A DNA stretch of 64,000 nt, from NCBI GenBank assembly GCA_021781575.1, contig JAJXWP010000019.1, positions 1-64,000 on the forward strand, read 5' to 3'. Source of the stretch: Pseudomonadota bacterium (GTDB lineage Bacteria; Pseudomonadota; Alphaproteobacteria; Rhodospirillales; Magnetospirillaceae). The notes under the pieces are model-generated. The model was given only the letters and a program-made list of their open reading frames with translations. It searched no databases and was not told where the DNA came from. Every line of letters begins with the position of its first letter. Within the stretch, counting starts at the first letter, position 1. A program made the translations under genes and the position numbers. Positions 17,126-26,561 of the stretch are shown piece by piece.

Positions 17126-17886
17126 AGCCGTTGCGTCCAATTGTAGGCGCTCACATAGACCCCAAGGGGGTTGACCATGGCGGTGGCGATATCCGTCGGC
17201 GCGTTGATCAATACAGTCACATCGGCCTGCCATACCTTTTCACTAATCACCGTATGGCCGTCGCGACTTGTCACTTTTTCCACCCACTCTATACGCCACA
17301 TCGATTGACTGCCGGGCAGCGGCACTACCGAATTGATGTGGATGGTCACTAATTCCGTTTGTGCTCGACCCAATGGATCATTTGACCGTAAGTATTCGTT
17401 CATCTGCTCTTGGGCGGCTGAGCCCTCCGCAATCATCGAATACAGCTCTATGATCATCTGTCGCTCGGCGCCGACGTCCGCGTAAAGGGTGCGCGCGTCA
17501 AAAATCCAGCGCGCCAGTTGGGTCCGAATCACTCGCGGATCCGCCTGCCCCGCTTGGGGCATCACCCCCACTGTGAGGGCATCGCCCAGTTTGTTTACCT
17601 CAACCACATAGGGCTGCACCCGGCTCTTGGTCGACTGATAGACGTTGCCGCCGACCGAGATGCCGAGGATCACCAACACGCCAAAAAAACCCAACTTCCA
17701 GCTGTGTTCGCGCGCGATGGACGTCCCCATGCGCTCATCCCACTCGCGGCGGGCCGCCATGTAGGGATTGACGTCATGCTTGGGCATGCCAAGGGCATCG
17801 GTGTTGCTTTTACCGGCTTTTTCTTTGCCCTTCTTGCCAGCAAACAGGCGTATTCCGAGTCCGGCTTTCTTCGGTTCCGTCGTCAT
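17122..17886 (-). CDS. trbF: TrbF (VirB8 family)
   Basis: 254 residues from ATG at 17884-17886, which shares one base with the trbL stop (TAATG). A cytoplasmic N-terminus with NPYMAARREWDERMG, a membrane segment (LGFFGVLVILGISVGGNVY), and a periplasmic NTF2-like domain (IRTQLARWIFDARTLYAD, SMWRIEWVEKV, WQADVTVLINAP, NPLGVYVSAYNWTQRL) are diagnostic of TrbF/VirB8. Confidence 0.93.
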   Translation of the reverse strand: MTTEPKKAGLGIRLFAGKKGKEKAGKSNTDALGMPKHDVNPYMAARREWDERMGTSIAREHSWKLGFFGVLVILGISVGGNVYQSTKSRVQPYVVEVNKLGDALTVGVMPQAGQADPRVIRTQLARWIFDARTLYADVGAERQMIIELYSMIAEGSAAQEQMNEYLRSNDPLGRAQTELVTIHINSVVPLPGSQSMWRIEWVEKVTSRDGHTVISEKVWQADVTVLINAPTDIATAMVNPLGVYVSAYNWTQRL

Positions 17887-19283
17887 TATGCCCCCCAATA
17901 GGGGTCATCACCGCCTGGTGGTGGTGGTGGTGGTGCTGGTTTTGGTGCCGGCTTTTTATTCGCCATCATGTCCGCGAAGATGCGCGCACCTGAATAGCCG
18001 AAGTGCCTATTTCCGGTCAGCTTTCCGCCGATGTCGCTGAGCGCCGATTTTCCTGCTTGGCCGAAGGCCGACGCTATCGGGGTAGCCGCTGTCTTCATGC
18101 CACCGACCACCTGCTTAGCCGCCGCTAGGCGTTGCGCCGGCGTTGCCCCGCCGGCCGCCATGCCGCGCGCCCCTTCCAGCATTTTCCTCCCACCGGCGGC
18201 CAGGGCCTTCCCAGGACCACCCGCCGCCGCCACCATGCCAACGCCGGCGGCGACCGCGCCAACAGCGGCGGTGCCGAGTGCTGCCCCCTTGACTGCCCCG
18301 CTTATCGCCGAGCCGGTGGCTTGCGGCGTGCCCGCGACCGCCGCCTGGGCCATCGACGGCACCGATTTGGTAATTGCCGCGAGGACAATGAGGGTAATGG
18401 CGGTGCCCCAGAACCCATCCACGGAGTTTGGTCCATTGGAACTGATGGCATTCATCGCAGTCATTCCCACGCCAATCACCAGATCCATGATCAGGAGCTT
18501 GACTCCGACCGAAACCGCATAGCCAAGGATCGACAGCGCATATTGGCGCGTCCACCGGCTGCCACCAAACCCGAGTATTATTCCGCCGGCAGCAAGCACA
18601 AAATAGGATTCAATCAATGTTTCCGCGAGGAATGCGGCAATGATGCCATACATTATAACAACAAAAATGCACATCAGCATCGCTACTACCGGGTTTACCT
18701 TGCCGGTAATAAAACCGGAGGTTTTCCATATTTTCGTCGCTACTGTGGCTGCGGCCACCATGATCGACGATGGAGACATTCCTGTTGAACTTCCCGCCGC
18801 ACCTCCCATGGCCGTCGATACTGCTTGAGCGCCCAATTTATTGAAGCTATTCACGATCGCCGGCAGAAGAAACCCCTGATTATCAAATATCCCCCAAAAA
18901 AACCCAATGTTCATCACCAAAAATACTAGATCAACAAGCCACTCTGACAGTTCGGCTCGCGTAATCCCAAGCCGGATCATAGCGAATGAGAATTCTATGC
19001 CAGCTAACAACCAAAATAACTTGGCTCCTTCACCTTTGATCGCCTTTCCCGCCGATACCGTGTAGGTCTCGAAATTGTTCATCACGGTATCCAGCGCCCC
19101 GGCATTGCTGCCGACGGCCGGAGTGCTTGTTCCACTTGTACCGGTTCCGGCAGCGGTACAATTCGACACCAACGGATCACACGTCGCCCAGGCGCTTGCC
19201 ACAAAGACCGTGGATGCCCCTATCACGGCTATGACGCCGGCAATAATAAGACGCACTCCACGTCTTCTGGCCGCGACGACCAT
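17886..19283 (-). CDS. trbL: TrbL (VirB6 family) polytopic membrane protein
   Basis: 465 residues. The chosen ATG at 19283 (MVVAARRRGVRL) gives a good signal peptide; a GTG at 19301 adds six residues. A P-type TrbL/VirB6 core (FWLLAGIEFSFAMIRLGIT, LVFLVMNIGFFWGIFDN and several further membrane segments) is followed by a Gly/Ala-rich cytoplasmic tail ending in a Pro-rich stretch. It forms part of the inner-membrane translocation channel. Confidence 0.92.
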   Translation of the reverse strand: MVVAARRRGVRLIIAGVIAVIGASTVFVASAWATCDPLVSNCTAAGTGTSGTSTPAVGSNAGALDTVMNNFETYTVSAGKAIKGEGAKLFWLLAGIEFSFAMIRLGITRAELSEWLVDLVFLVMNIGFFWGIFDNQGFLLPAIVNSFNKLGAQAVSTAMGGAAGSSTGMSPSSIMVAAATVATKIWKTSGFITGKVNPVVAMLMCIFVVIMYGIIAAFLAETLIESYFVLAAGGIILGFGGSRWTRQYALSILGYAVSVGVKLLIMDLVIGVGMTAMNAISSNGPNSVDGFWGTAITLIVLAAITKSVPSMAQAAVAGTPQATGSAISGAVKGAALGTAAVGAVAAGVGMVAAAGGPGKALAAGGRKMLEGARGMAAGGATPAQRLAAAKQVVGGMKTAATPIASAFGQAGKSALSDIGGKLTGNRHFGYSGARIFADMMANKKPAPKPAPPPPPPGGDDPYWGA

Positions 19284-19357
19284 TGTTTCCACTTCCCTCA
19301 CCGTTCTGCTTACTCTTGCGTTCTATTGCCCATGCGGTGCCGAGTCCTTACGCGGTC

Positions 19358-20068
19358 CTAATACCCGGTCACACCCGAATAACTCCACGTCGGCGTGTAA
19401 TTACTGGTTTCGGATCCGGTATCTTGCGTTGCCGCTTGGGCCGCCGCCGCTTGGGCCTCCGCCGTGTCGGTCATTGACCGCGACATGGTGACCAGAAGCG
19501 ATTGCATGTCGCTCAACTGGGTAGAGATCGACGCCAATATCTGATTGGTCGCCTGCAGCGCGGCTGTTTGCCCCACAGCGCCGTTCGAGGCGATGACGCC
19601 GGCGGCCACCTGCTGCTGCACCACCGCCTGATTCGTTGCGACCTGGTTTTGGATCGCATAGGCGGCCTGCTGGTTACTGCGCAGATAAGTGTCCATCATA
19701 CCGACCGCGGTCATAATCTGTTGGGGCGATGAATTCTGGAAGCCCTGCGGAAACAACCCGGTCACCGCCGCCTGCAGCTGCGCTCCCTGCTGGCTGATAT
19801 TGCCAATTGTATTCACGAGTCCGTTGGTGGCAGTAAAGGCCTGCACTATCGGGCCGGTAACATCCGTCCCTAGGGACGCCACCATGTTTTCCTGCTGCTG
19901 CAACTGATTTTTGAGGTTTGCAATCTGTGTAAGAAAATTACCGTATTGCAGCAACGCATTGCCAAAATCGAATGTCGGTATCCCGGGGCCCGAGACCTGG
20001 GCTCCAGCAGGGGACGCCAACAACAACGCTGCGACCATCCATGCCGCTTTCTTACAGACCGAGATCAT
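19358..20068 (-). CDS. trbJ: TrbJ (VirB5 family) pilus-tip protein
   Basis: 236 residues from ATG at 20066-20068, preceded by AAAGGGGGTCGATT; it overlaps the end of trbE by 17 nt. Signal peptide (AAWMVAALLLASPAGAQ), then a long helical region (NLKNQLQQQENMVASLG; QNQVATNQAVVQQQVA) as in TrbJ/VirB5. The small entry-exclusion gene trbK, found after trbJ in Ti plasmids, is missing: only 74 nt separate trbJ from trbL. Confidence 0.88.
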   Translation of the reverse strand: MISVCKKAAWMVAALLLASPAGAQVSGPGIPTFDFGNALLQYGNFLTQIANLKNQLQQQENMVASLGTDVTGPIVQAFTATNGLVNTIGNISQQGAQLQAAVTGLFPQGFQNSSPQQIMTAVGMMDTYLRSNQQAAYAIQNQVATNQAVVQQQVAAGVIASNGAVGQTAALQATNQILASISTQLSDMQSLLVTMSRSMTDTAEAQAAAAQAATQDTGSETSNYTPTWSYSGVTGY

Positions 20069-22514
20069 AATCGACCCCCTTTTCGCGCAGCCATTCCTGT
20101 GGCCATTTCGGACCATGCAGCGCGTTCAGTTCCTGAACGCGCTTCACATCCTCTTTGCCGGACACACCGACAAAAGCTAATTCCAGAGGCGACAGGCCCA
20201 GTTGAAACACGCGGCGGCCTTCTGGTGAGGAAAAATAATAATCCCGTTTCTTCACGCCGTTCTTGATCAGTTCAATTTCGCTGTCGTTCAGGCCGAGCAT
20301 CTCGTAGAAATCCCGCGGCCCCGGATTTTGTGTCGTTCCCCGTTTTTCTGCTTCCGGGTTGGGTAGATAGATCGACGTCGGACAGGACTCCATCAGCACA
20401 TCGATAATCCCAGATTTGGCCGCATCGGACAGACTTTGTGTCGCCATGATCACCGCGCAGTTCGCCTTGCGCAGCGTTTTGAGCCATTCGCGGATCTTTT
20501 CCTTAAATGCCGGGTGCCCCAAGAAACGCCACGCCTCGTCTAAAAACAACACAGCCGGTTGCCCGGTCAGGCTTTTCTCAAACCGCCGAAACAAATACAA
20601 TAGCAGGGGAAGAACAACTTTATCCGTCATTCCCATTAGTTCGTCCATTTCCAAGACGGTGAAGTTGCTCACCGCCATGGTATCCTCTTTGGAATCGAAC
20701 AACTGGCCGCAGGCACTTTCCGCTGAATAAAAATGAAGGACTTCTCGAATATCTTCGTCCTGTATTTCCATCAGGAATTCGGTAATGCCACGGGGGCTGT
20801 CACCATCCCGCAGGCGGCGCAGCGCCCGCTGCACCTCAACGCGCTGGGTCGGTGTCAGTGGCAGGTTCGTCTGCAGCGTGTAGGCCGTTTCCAGCCATTC
20901 CGCCGCCCACAAGAGGTCGGTCGCGCCGTCGAGTTGCGACAGGGGGGCAAACCCCGGCGACGTCGCCCCGGTTCCCATCTCGTAGTGCTTTCCACCCGCC
21001 GCACTGCATAGGGCAAATAACGAATAATCCACGTCGAAGGCAAGGATGTTGGCCCCCTTATACCGGCGAAATTGCCCAGCCAATTCACACAACAACGTCG
21101 ACTTGCCGGCACCGGTCGGGCCAAAAATCTTCACATGACCCAGATCCCCGTAATGTACGTTTAGGCGAAACGGTGTGCCCCCTTCCGTGTGCGTATACAT
21201 CAGGGCTGGCACATCGGGAGGATAAAGAGGATTGGGGCACAGTGCGTGGCCCGGCCAAACCGTGGATAACGGCAACATGTCGGCCAGCTGCAGAGTATGC
21301 AGCGGTGGCCGCCGCACATTCGGCTCATAGTGGCCCGGCAGTGAACCAAGCCAGGCTTCAACGGCGTTGGTGGTTTCGATGCGGGCAATGAAGCCCAGGG
21401 CCTCAAACACCTTCTTTACGCCGCGCGCATTTTCCTCGACGGCGCTGCGGCTGGGGTCCATCAATATTACGGTGGTCGTTTTGTAGCCGTAGCGGACCAC
21501 GCCGCTGCTGGCCTCGGCAATGGCGCTATCCGCTTCGCCTACCATTTGCACCGCGTCTTCATTGATTCGGCCGCCGCCGTCAGACCGCATGATCTGCGTG
21601 AGAATGGGACGCTCTTTTTGCTTCCACTTCCGGCGATATTTCTCGATCTCGCCGACCGCCTGGTAGCCGTCCAGATAAATCATGCGCGTCGACCACCGGC
21701 TGCGCATCGGCAACTCTGACAGGATGTCCAGCAGGCCGGGGAAACTCTCTTCCGGATAACCTTCTACCACCACGCAGGCGATGAAATTCTCCCCGAGGAG
21801 CGGATACACCGCCGGAGTAAATTCCATGCCGCCGAGTACGGCGTCGAGATACATGCCGAACGGCGGCACCGTCACGGTGGCTGGCTCTCCTCTCAACAGT
21901 CCCTGCAAATAGGACAGCATGTCATCCTGGTAATGCACGCGGCCCAGGTCACCCTCAAACCGATGCGACGTCATGCGCCGCATTTTCAGGACGCTGCTAA
22001 GGCTATCCTCAAGTTCTTGGAGTGCCTGCTTGAACTTTTCCAGCAGGCGGGCGGCCTCATTAACAGATTTTTTTCGATCGTCATCGTAGAAGAGTTCAAG
22101 AAAGCGGTTTTCCACCTTGGTCGGCGGTAGATATTGCACAACAAATACATATTCGGTTTCAAAGTGTCCGCCCTCGGCTTCGAAGGCCTGGCGGCGCATA
22201 TCATCCATGGCACGGGTTACCGGATCCGGAAAAAAGCTGCGCTCCGGCGCTGGATAGTTTGTCGAGTGCCGTCGACTCGCATCGGTCCAACTGATCCAGC
22301 CGGTGCCCATCTTGGCCAACGCCGCGTTCACTCTGCTTGCAGTGTAGTTGCGTTCCGACGCCGTCTGTCCCTCGGCATCCGGTCCGCGGAAGAACCACCC
22401 ACCAAGTAGCGATCCATCCTTGCACTGGACGATGCCTTCATCGACCAATCCCGCATAATTCAGCAGGTCGACCAGCCCGGCCGCTGTGTCTCGGAAGACC
22501 TTCAGTGAATACAT
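20052..22514 (-). CDS. trbE: TrbE (VirB4 family) ATPase
   Basis: 820 residues. Walker A GPTGAGKSTL near 465, Walker B AVLFLDEAWRFLG near 650, and the C-terminal LRKANCAVIMATQSLSDAAKSG motif of VirB4 ATPases. The N-terminal CagE/TrbE region (KDGSLLGGWFFRGPDAEGQT) is intact. It begins 1 nt before the trbD stop and supplies energy for substrate transport and pilus assembly. Confidence 0.95.
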   Translation of the reverse strand: MYSLKVFRDTAAGLVDLLNYAGLVDEGIVQCKDGSLLGGWFFRGPDAEGQTASERNYTASRVNAALAKMGTGWISWTDASRRHSTNYPAPERSFFPDPVTRAMDDMRRQAFEAEGGHFETEYVFVVQYLPPTKVENRFLELFYDDDRKKSVNEAARLLEKFKQALQELEDSLSSVLKMRRMTSHRFEGDLGRVHYQDDMLSYLQGLLRGEPATVTVPPFGMYLDAVLGGMEFTPAVYPLLGENFIACVVVEGYPEESFPGLLDILSELPMRSRWSTRMIYLDGYQAVGEIEKYRRKWKQKERPILTQIMRSDGGGRINEDAVQMVGEADSAIAEASSGVVRYGYKTTTVILMDPSRSAVEENARGVKKVFEALGFIARIETTNAVEAWLGSLPGHYEPNVRRPPLHTLQLADMLPLSTVWPGHALCPNPLYPPDVPALMYTHTEGGTPFRLNVHYGDLGHVKIFGPTGAGKSTLLCELAGQFRRYKGANILAFDVDYSLFALCSAAGGKHYEMGTGATSPGFAPLSQLDGATDLLWAAEWLETAYTLQTNLPLTPTQRVEVQRALRRLRDGDSPRGITEFLMEIQDEDIREVLHFYSAESACGQLFDSKEDTMAVSNFTVLEMDELMGMTDKVVLPLLLYLFRRFEKSLTGQPAVLFLDEAWRFLGHPAFKEKIREWLKTLRKANCAVIMATQSLSDAAKSGIIDVLMESCPTSIYLPNPEAEKRGTTQNPGPRDFYEMLGLNDSEIELIKNGVKKRDYYFSSPEGRRVFQLGLSPLELAFVGVSGKEDVKRVQELNALHGPKWPQEWLREKGVDYDLGL

Positions 22515-22515
22515 G

Positions 22516-22803
22516 TCAGAAGTTTCTCCACGGTGTGGACCGCGAGCGGTAAAAGCGCCGGTACTTTCTATTGCGAAAATAAATTTTGGCCATTAGTGGG
22601 TCGGCTTTTGCCATCTTTCGAAAGAAAAACAGGCCGCAAAACCAGAAGGCCACGGCAACCACCAATGAAATTTTTGTCCCACCCTCAAGTCCCAGGGCGC
22701 CGCACGCGAGCGCGGTAAACATGACGGCTTGCCGATCACCACCAAGCAACAGGTGTGGCCTGTGAAGCACCCGATGAATCGGCGTCCTTCGCAGGCCATC
22801 CAT
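22516..22803 (-). CDS. trbD: TrbD (VirB3 family)
   Basis: 95 residues: TPIHRVLHRPHLLLGGDRQAV is the conserved VirB3/TrbD N-terminus, followed by two hydrophobic segments (VMFTALACGALGLEG and ISLVVAVAFWFCGLFFF) and a basic tail. It lies between trbC and trbE as in Ti-type operons. Confidence 0.9.
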   Translation of the reverse strand: MDGLRRTPIHRVLHRPHLLLGGDRQAVMFTALACGALGLEGGTKISLVVAVAFWFCGLFFFRKMAKADPLMAKIYFRNRKYRRFYRSRSTPWRNF

Positions 22804-22804
22804 G

Positions 22805-23173
22805 TCAAAACACCGAGGCGCTGGAGAAGAAGTTGGTTACCAGCGCGTCCGCGCTAACCATCAGTGAGGCGGCCATTGCCGTGTAAATCAGGGATTTGAC
22901 AAACCCGGATATTTCGCCGCCCCAGACCAACGCGGCGCCGCAGCCGACAAAGGCCAGGACCGCCAGGATGCCGGCGGTGGGTCCGCTCAGGTCGGCTTTA
23001 ATTTGAGACAGCGCTGTCGCGTAGGGCAGCCCATTGACCACGGTTGCGCCGCCAGCTGTACTGCCGGCGCTATAGGCCGTGGCCTGGGCGGGCGTGGCGA
23101 CCACCACGGCTGTGCCACAGATAATCATGCACCCGACGAAGCACGCCCGTAGGGCGGCGATCACTCTCTTCAT
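22805..23173 (-). CDS. trbC: TrbC (VirB2 family) conjugative pilin
   Basis: 122 residues with a long signal sequence (FVGCMIICGTAVVVATPAQATA) and two hydrophobic segments (AGILAVLAFVGCGAALVWGG and FVKSLIYTAMAASLMVSADALV) separated by a short polar loop (EISG), the normal layout of VirB2/TrbC pilins. It overlaps trbB (ATGA) and would form the mating pilus. Confidence 0.9.
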   Translation of the reverse strand: MKRVIAALRACFVGCMIICGTAVVVATPAQATAYSAGSTAGGATVVNGLPYATALSQIKADLSGPTAGILAVLAFVGCGAALVWGGEISGFVKSLIYTAMAASLMVSADALVTNFFSSASVF

Positions 23174-24117
23174 TGCAGTTCCTCCAGTAGATACTCACCG
23201 TCGCGGTAACCGTGCACGGCGACGATCTCCCTCACAGTACGGCCCGTGGTCGTCTTGACAATGTTCACGATGATGTCCACCGCGTCGGCAATCAGGGTGC
23301 TACAAGGCGACATCGACCCTTCCAACACCAGTTGTTCAAGCCGAATCAAGGTTGAGCGACTATCGTTTGCGTGCACCGACGTGGCACCACCATCGTGACC
23401 CGTGTTCCACGCCTTCAGCATCGACAGCGCCTCCGCCCCGCGCACCTCACCGACGACGATCCGATCAGGGCTGCGGCGAAGCGTATGGCGCAGCAACTGG
23501 TTCATGTCATTCCTCGGCGAGGTAAACAACATCAACTGGTCGCGCACCTTTGCTTGCAGCTCGGCTGTATCTTGTATAATTACCAGGCGATCTTCCGGTG
23601 TTTCGCGGCCCATTTCATCAATAACCGCGTTAATAAACGTCGTTTTGCCCGACCCTGTACCCCCCGCCACCACAATGTTCTTGCGCTGTTGCACCGCCTC
23701 GCGCAGGTGTTGTCTTTGTGTTGCCGACAGGGTGCCTTGTTGCACATAGTCATCTAGACTGTATATTTTCTGTGCTGGCCGTCGAATATTGAAGGTCGCG
23801 GCTGGACTTTCCGGCGGGATGGAAGCGGAAAACCGCGCACCATTGAACGGCAGCGTGCATTCTAGCAGCGGATCTTTCCGTGTTACCGTCGTCCCTTCAC
23901 AGGTGGCGACGTTGGCGATCAACGTCTCCGCCCGTCCTGCTTCCATCGTGCCTGCGGATGTTTTTCCTTGGCCCAGCCGGGCAACCCACATTGTGCCGTC
24001 CGCATTCAGCCAAATTTCGACCACTGCGGGTTCCTGCAGCCAGGTGATCAATTGGGGACCCATAGCCCGCTCGAGCTTGTCCCGCACTCGTTGTGCGCTC
24101 GCGCAGTCCTCCATCAT
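23170..24117 (-). CDS. trbB: TrbB (VirB11 family) ATPase
   Basis: About 315 residues from the ATG at 24115-24117 (MMEDCASAQRVRDKLERAMGPQL), chosen because family members begin here; an ATG at 24201 would add 28 residues. Walker A GGTGSGKTT near 150, an Asp box (IIQDTAELQ), Walker B DRIVVGEVRGAEAL and the His box (GATSVHANDSRSTLIRL) are present. It is the first gene of the trb-pil run; the dyad at 24289-24314 lies upstream. Confidence 0.93.
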   Translation of the reverse strand: MMEDCASAQRVRDKLERAMGPQLITWLQEPAVVEIWLNADGTMWVARLGQGKTSAGTMEAGRAETLIANVATCEGTTVTRKDPLLECTLPFNGARFSASIPPESPAATFNIRRPAQKIYSLDDYVQQGTLSATQRQHLREAVQQRKNIVVAGGTGSGKTTFINAVIDEMGRETPEDRLVIIQDTAELQAKVRDQLMLFTSPRNDMNQLLRHTLRRSPDRIVVGEVRGAEALSMLKAWNTGHDGGATSVHANDSRSTLIRLEQLVLEGSMSPCSTLIADAVDIIVNIVKTTTGRTVREIVAVHGYRDGEYLLEELQ

Positions 24118-24288
24118 CGCTCGGACACCCCACCTGCCCACTACGCAACAATCAACCCTGAGCCGGCCTCGGCCTACCCCTGTTGACGCCTTAAAAGACA
24201 TCTACCGAGAGATACCACCTTTGCGCAAGATAAATCTTTTGGTCGTGTTGATTTTTTGTGGGGTATCCCGTAGGTACTGTTTTCGTTA

Positions 24289-24314
24289 CACATGACACGG
24301 AGTGGTGTCATGTG
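24289..24314. promoter_or_regulatory. 26-bp dyad between regulator and trb operon, candidate operator
   Basis: Arms CACATGACAC and GTGTCATGTG are perfectly complementary and separated by 6 nt. No T tract follows on either strand, so a terminator is unlikely. It lies between the Cro/C1-type regulator gene and trbB, and is the obvious binding site for a dimeric repressor of the trb-pil operon. Confidence 0.55.
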
Positions 24315-24355
24315 ACGCGGGATTCGAGGTGCTTTCCGAATATCTATTTCCTGTA

Positions 24356-24679
24356 TTACGGTACCTCTTTGCCACCGTGCCGGGTCTTACTCGGAACGGG
24401 CGCCGTTGTCTCATCGTATGCCCGGTCGCTGACCGGGACGAATAGTCGAAATAGCGGTACGCCGACGGCATGTGCCAGCATTGCCGCGGTGTGTATTGTG
24501 ATGTTTTGGGTCCCGTTTTCGACGCTCGATAGTATTCGTTGTGTAATGCCGGTCATTCTTGCAATATCACGTTGTGTTTTACCCGACATGATGCGCGCGG
24601 CGCGAAAGCGTTCGGCAAATATCTTGCATTGTATCTGGCCGAGCCGCCGATTTTCATCAGTTAATACTATGCGCGGCAC
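24356..24679 (-). CDS. Cro/C1-type HTH regulator
   Basis: 107 residues from a GTG start preceded by GGAGGGGG. FRAARIMSGKTQRDIARMTGITQRILSSVENGTQNITIHTAAMLAHAVGVPLFRLF is a full XRE helix-turn-helix domain. It is the gene immediately upstream of, and codirectional with, the trb-pil operon, and a 26-bp dyad sits in between; it probably controls transfer genes. The C-terminal 25 residues carry no recognisable domain. Confidence 0.8.
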   Translation of the reverse strand: MPRIVLTDENRRLGQIQCKIFAERFRAARIMSGKTQRDIARMTGITQRILSSVENGTQNITIHTAAMLAHAVGVPLFRLFVPVSDRAYDETTAPVPSKTRHGGKEVP

Positions 24680-24941
24680 CCTATGCCCCCTCCGCCCCGT
24701 ATGGACCTGCAGATCCCATAAGATTTGTGGTTATATCATTTTGTGGTTGTCTTTCAATGCTCACACCATCCTCCATACCCGCCGCGGTTGTCCTTGTCCA
24801 GTCTGTTCGGCCGGCGAAACCCTCGTCTTTTCACACTAGACCCCTGCCCCTTGGTTTCTTTTGGTGCGGAGTCGTGGCTTGTGGCTGTCAGTCATTTTAC
24901 AGCTTTTCGTTCACAGTTTTTTTGTTATATCCTCTCGATCC

Positions 24942-25334
24942 ATGGTCCTGAACAATTGCCTTCATCCGGGTGTGGTGCTGCTCGAAAGCTACTTGGCACC
25001 GCTAGGCATCACACCCAACCGTCTCGCCCGGGATACCGCCCTTGGCGCCACTCGTATTTATAGCCTTCTTGCCGGTACGCTCGGCCTGTCCACCGATACC
25101 GCCTTACGCCTGGCCATCTACTTTAAGACCTTGCCGGTCAGCCTGATCCCTCATGGACACAGCCCCGGTGACCCGCGTTTTTGGCTGGACCTCCAAAGGG
25201 ACTACGACATCGCCAGGCGACAACAATCCCCCAGCTGGACGGAACTTGCTCCACGCATCCTGCCATATCGTCCGGCAGGACGGACTCTTCGTTCCAAAGG
25301 CCAAACAATCCGCTCTCTCGCTGATGACCAATAA
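24942..25334 (+). CDS. HigA/VapI-like HTH protein, no toxin partner
   Basis: 130 residues starting MVLNNCLHPGVVLLESYLAPLGIT; the HPGxVLLExxLxPLGI opening, DTALRLAIYFKT and the FWLDLQRDYDIARR end are HigA-family hallmarks. A 13-residue insertion (VSLIPHGHSPGDP) precedes FWLDLQ, and the C-terminus is extended. No HigB-type toxin gene is adjacent, so it may be a solitary regulator. An ORF start further upstream (24861) is not preceded by a recognisable site. Confidence 0.7.
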   Translation: MVLNNCLHPGVVLLESYLAPLGITPNRLARDTALGATRIYSLLAGTLGLSTDTALRLAIYFKTLPVSLIPHGHSPGDPRFWLDLQRDYDIARRQQSPSWTELAPRILPYRPAGRTLRSKGQTIRSLADDQ

Positions 25335-25493
25335 GGATACGAAGATCATGGGGCTGTATTCAACATCCCAGTGGCCTTCCGTAAGTAGTGTTGTTCGGTC
25401 TCATATTTGTTATTACCCACTGTTGGCTCATCCTCGGTTGCTTTGCAACCCTCTGTCCGATTGTCCATCCATCGCATCCATAAAGGCGGTGTT

Positions 25494-26561
25494 ATGACCC
25501 TCCCCTCCACACCATCCTCTCTCGACTCGCAGGCCTCCGACGGTACCATCTCTGCCTCGGACGCGGCCGACGAGATAACAACGTGGCCCACAGAGGATGT
25601 GGTAGGGTCACCAAAGCAAATGGAATTTGACATCCTGTTTGCCGCCTTACCAGACGTCGCGCTGCGTGATCAACGGGACGCGCTAGAACGTCCGCTAGTC
25701 GCCTTGTCAAAAAATATCCGGACCGAGCCCATCACTTATACGTTTGGGGAACTGTGGGTGCGAATCCTGCCTAATCCTCAATACGGGCAGCCCACGATCT
25801 GGGACTACGACATCATCATGTATTTGTTGGGACAAATTAACGCACAATTTGCACGGGGCCGTGACGGTAGGCCGGTCCCCACCCTGACAACCATTTCCAC
25901 GGGGCCCAGGACCTACACTAAACGGCCTGGCTGGGAATGGGAAAACCCGGGCATTACCGTTAACCCCCGCGCCTTGCTGACAGCGATCGGGCGCGGCACC
26001 AGTGGTAAAGACTTCGCGGAACTGCGCGCCGCCATAGGGCGCTTGCAAACCTGTTTCATCGAAACCAACATCTGGCACGCCAAACGACTCAAGAAGTTCG
26101 CTCGCTTCTCACTGATCCATCAGTTCGAGGAGTCCACACCACAGGATCGCGACTCGGGCGGCATGCGTTTTGTGCTGCCGACCTGGATGATCAAGAGCGT
26201 GGCATCGCGCAAGGGAATCTACCAAATCGACCGGCGATACTTCGATCTCAGCGGCGGCTATGAGCGATTTCTGTACCGCGTTGCTCGCAAGATCGCCGGC
26301 CGCCAACTTGTGCCCACGACGATCGGGATGAAAACGCTTCATGAGCGTAGCGGATCGCCAATGGCGATGAAGGATTTTGTCAAATATGTTCGCAAAGCCA
26401 TCGATAGAGGAAGAATCCCGGAATACGACTTCCGGATTTTTTTTCGCGGACACGACGAGATCGTCGAGATGACTTGGCGCCATGGTCTGACTGCAGGGAG
26501 TGAAACCACGCAGGCGGACGATCCTGATTCGAGTGACGGTCCGGCCGATCTTGCGGAGTGA
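25494..26561 (+). CDS. repA: Plasmid replication initiator (RepA/RPA family)
   Basis: 355 residues; the start at 25494 follows AAAGGCGGTGTT. The core matches the replication-initiator protein A pattern: GQPTIWDYDIIMYLLGQINAQF, NPRALLTAIGRGTSGKDFAELRAAIGRLQTCFIETNI, FVLPTWMIKSV, YFDLSGGYERFLYRVARKIAGRQ and MKDFVKYVRKAID, i.e. two winged-helix units that bind iterons. The first iteron overlaps its 3' end. Confidence 0.88.
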   Translation: MTLPSTPSSLDSQASDGTISASDAADEITTWPTEDVVGSPKQMEFDILFAALPDVALRDQRDALERPLVALSKNIRTEPITYTFGELWVRILPNPQYGQPTIWDYDIIMYLLGQINAQFARGRDGRPVPTLTTISTGPRTYTKRPGWEWENPGITVNPRALLTAIGRGTSGKDFAELRAAIGRLQTCFIETNIWHAKRLKKFARFSLIHQFEESTPQDRDSGGMRFVLPTWMIKSVASRKGIYQIDRRYFDLSGGYERFLYRVARKIAGRQLVPTTIGMKTLHERSGSPMAMKDFVKYVRKAIDRGRIPEYDFRIFFRGHDEIVEMTWRHGLTAGSETTQADDPDSSDGPADLAE

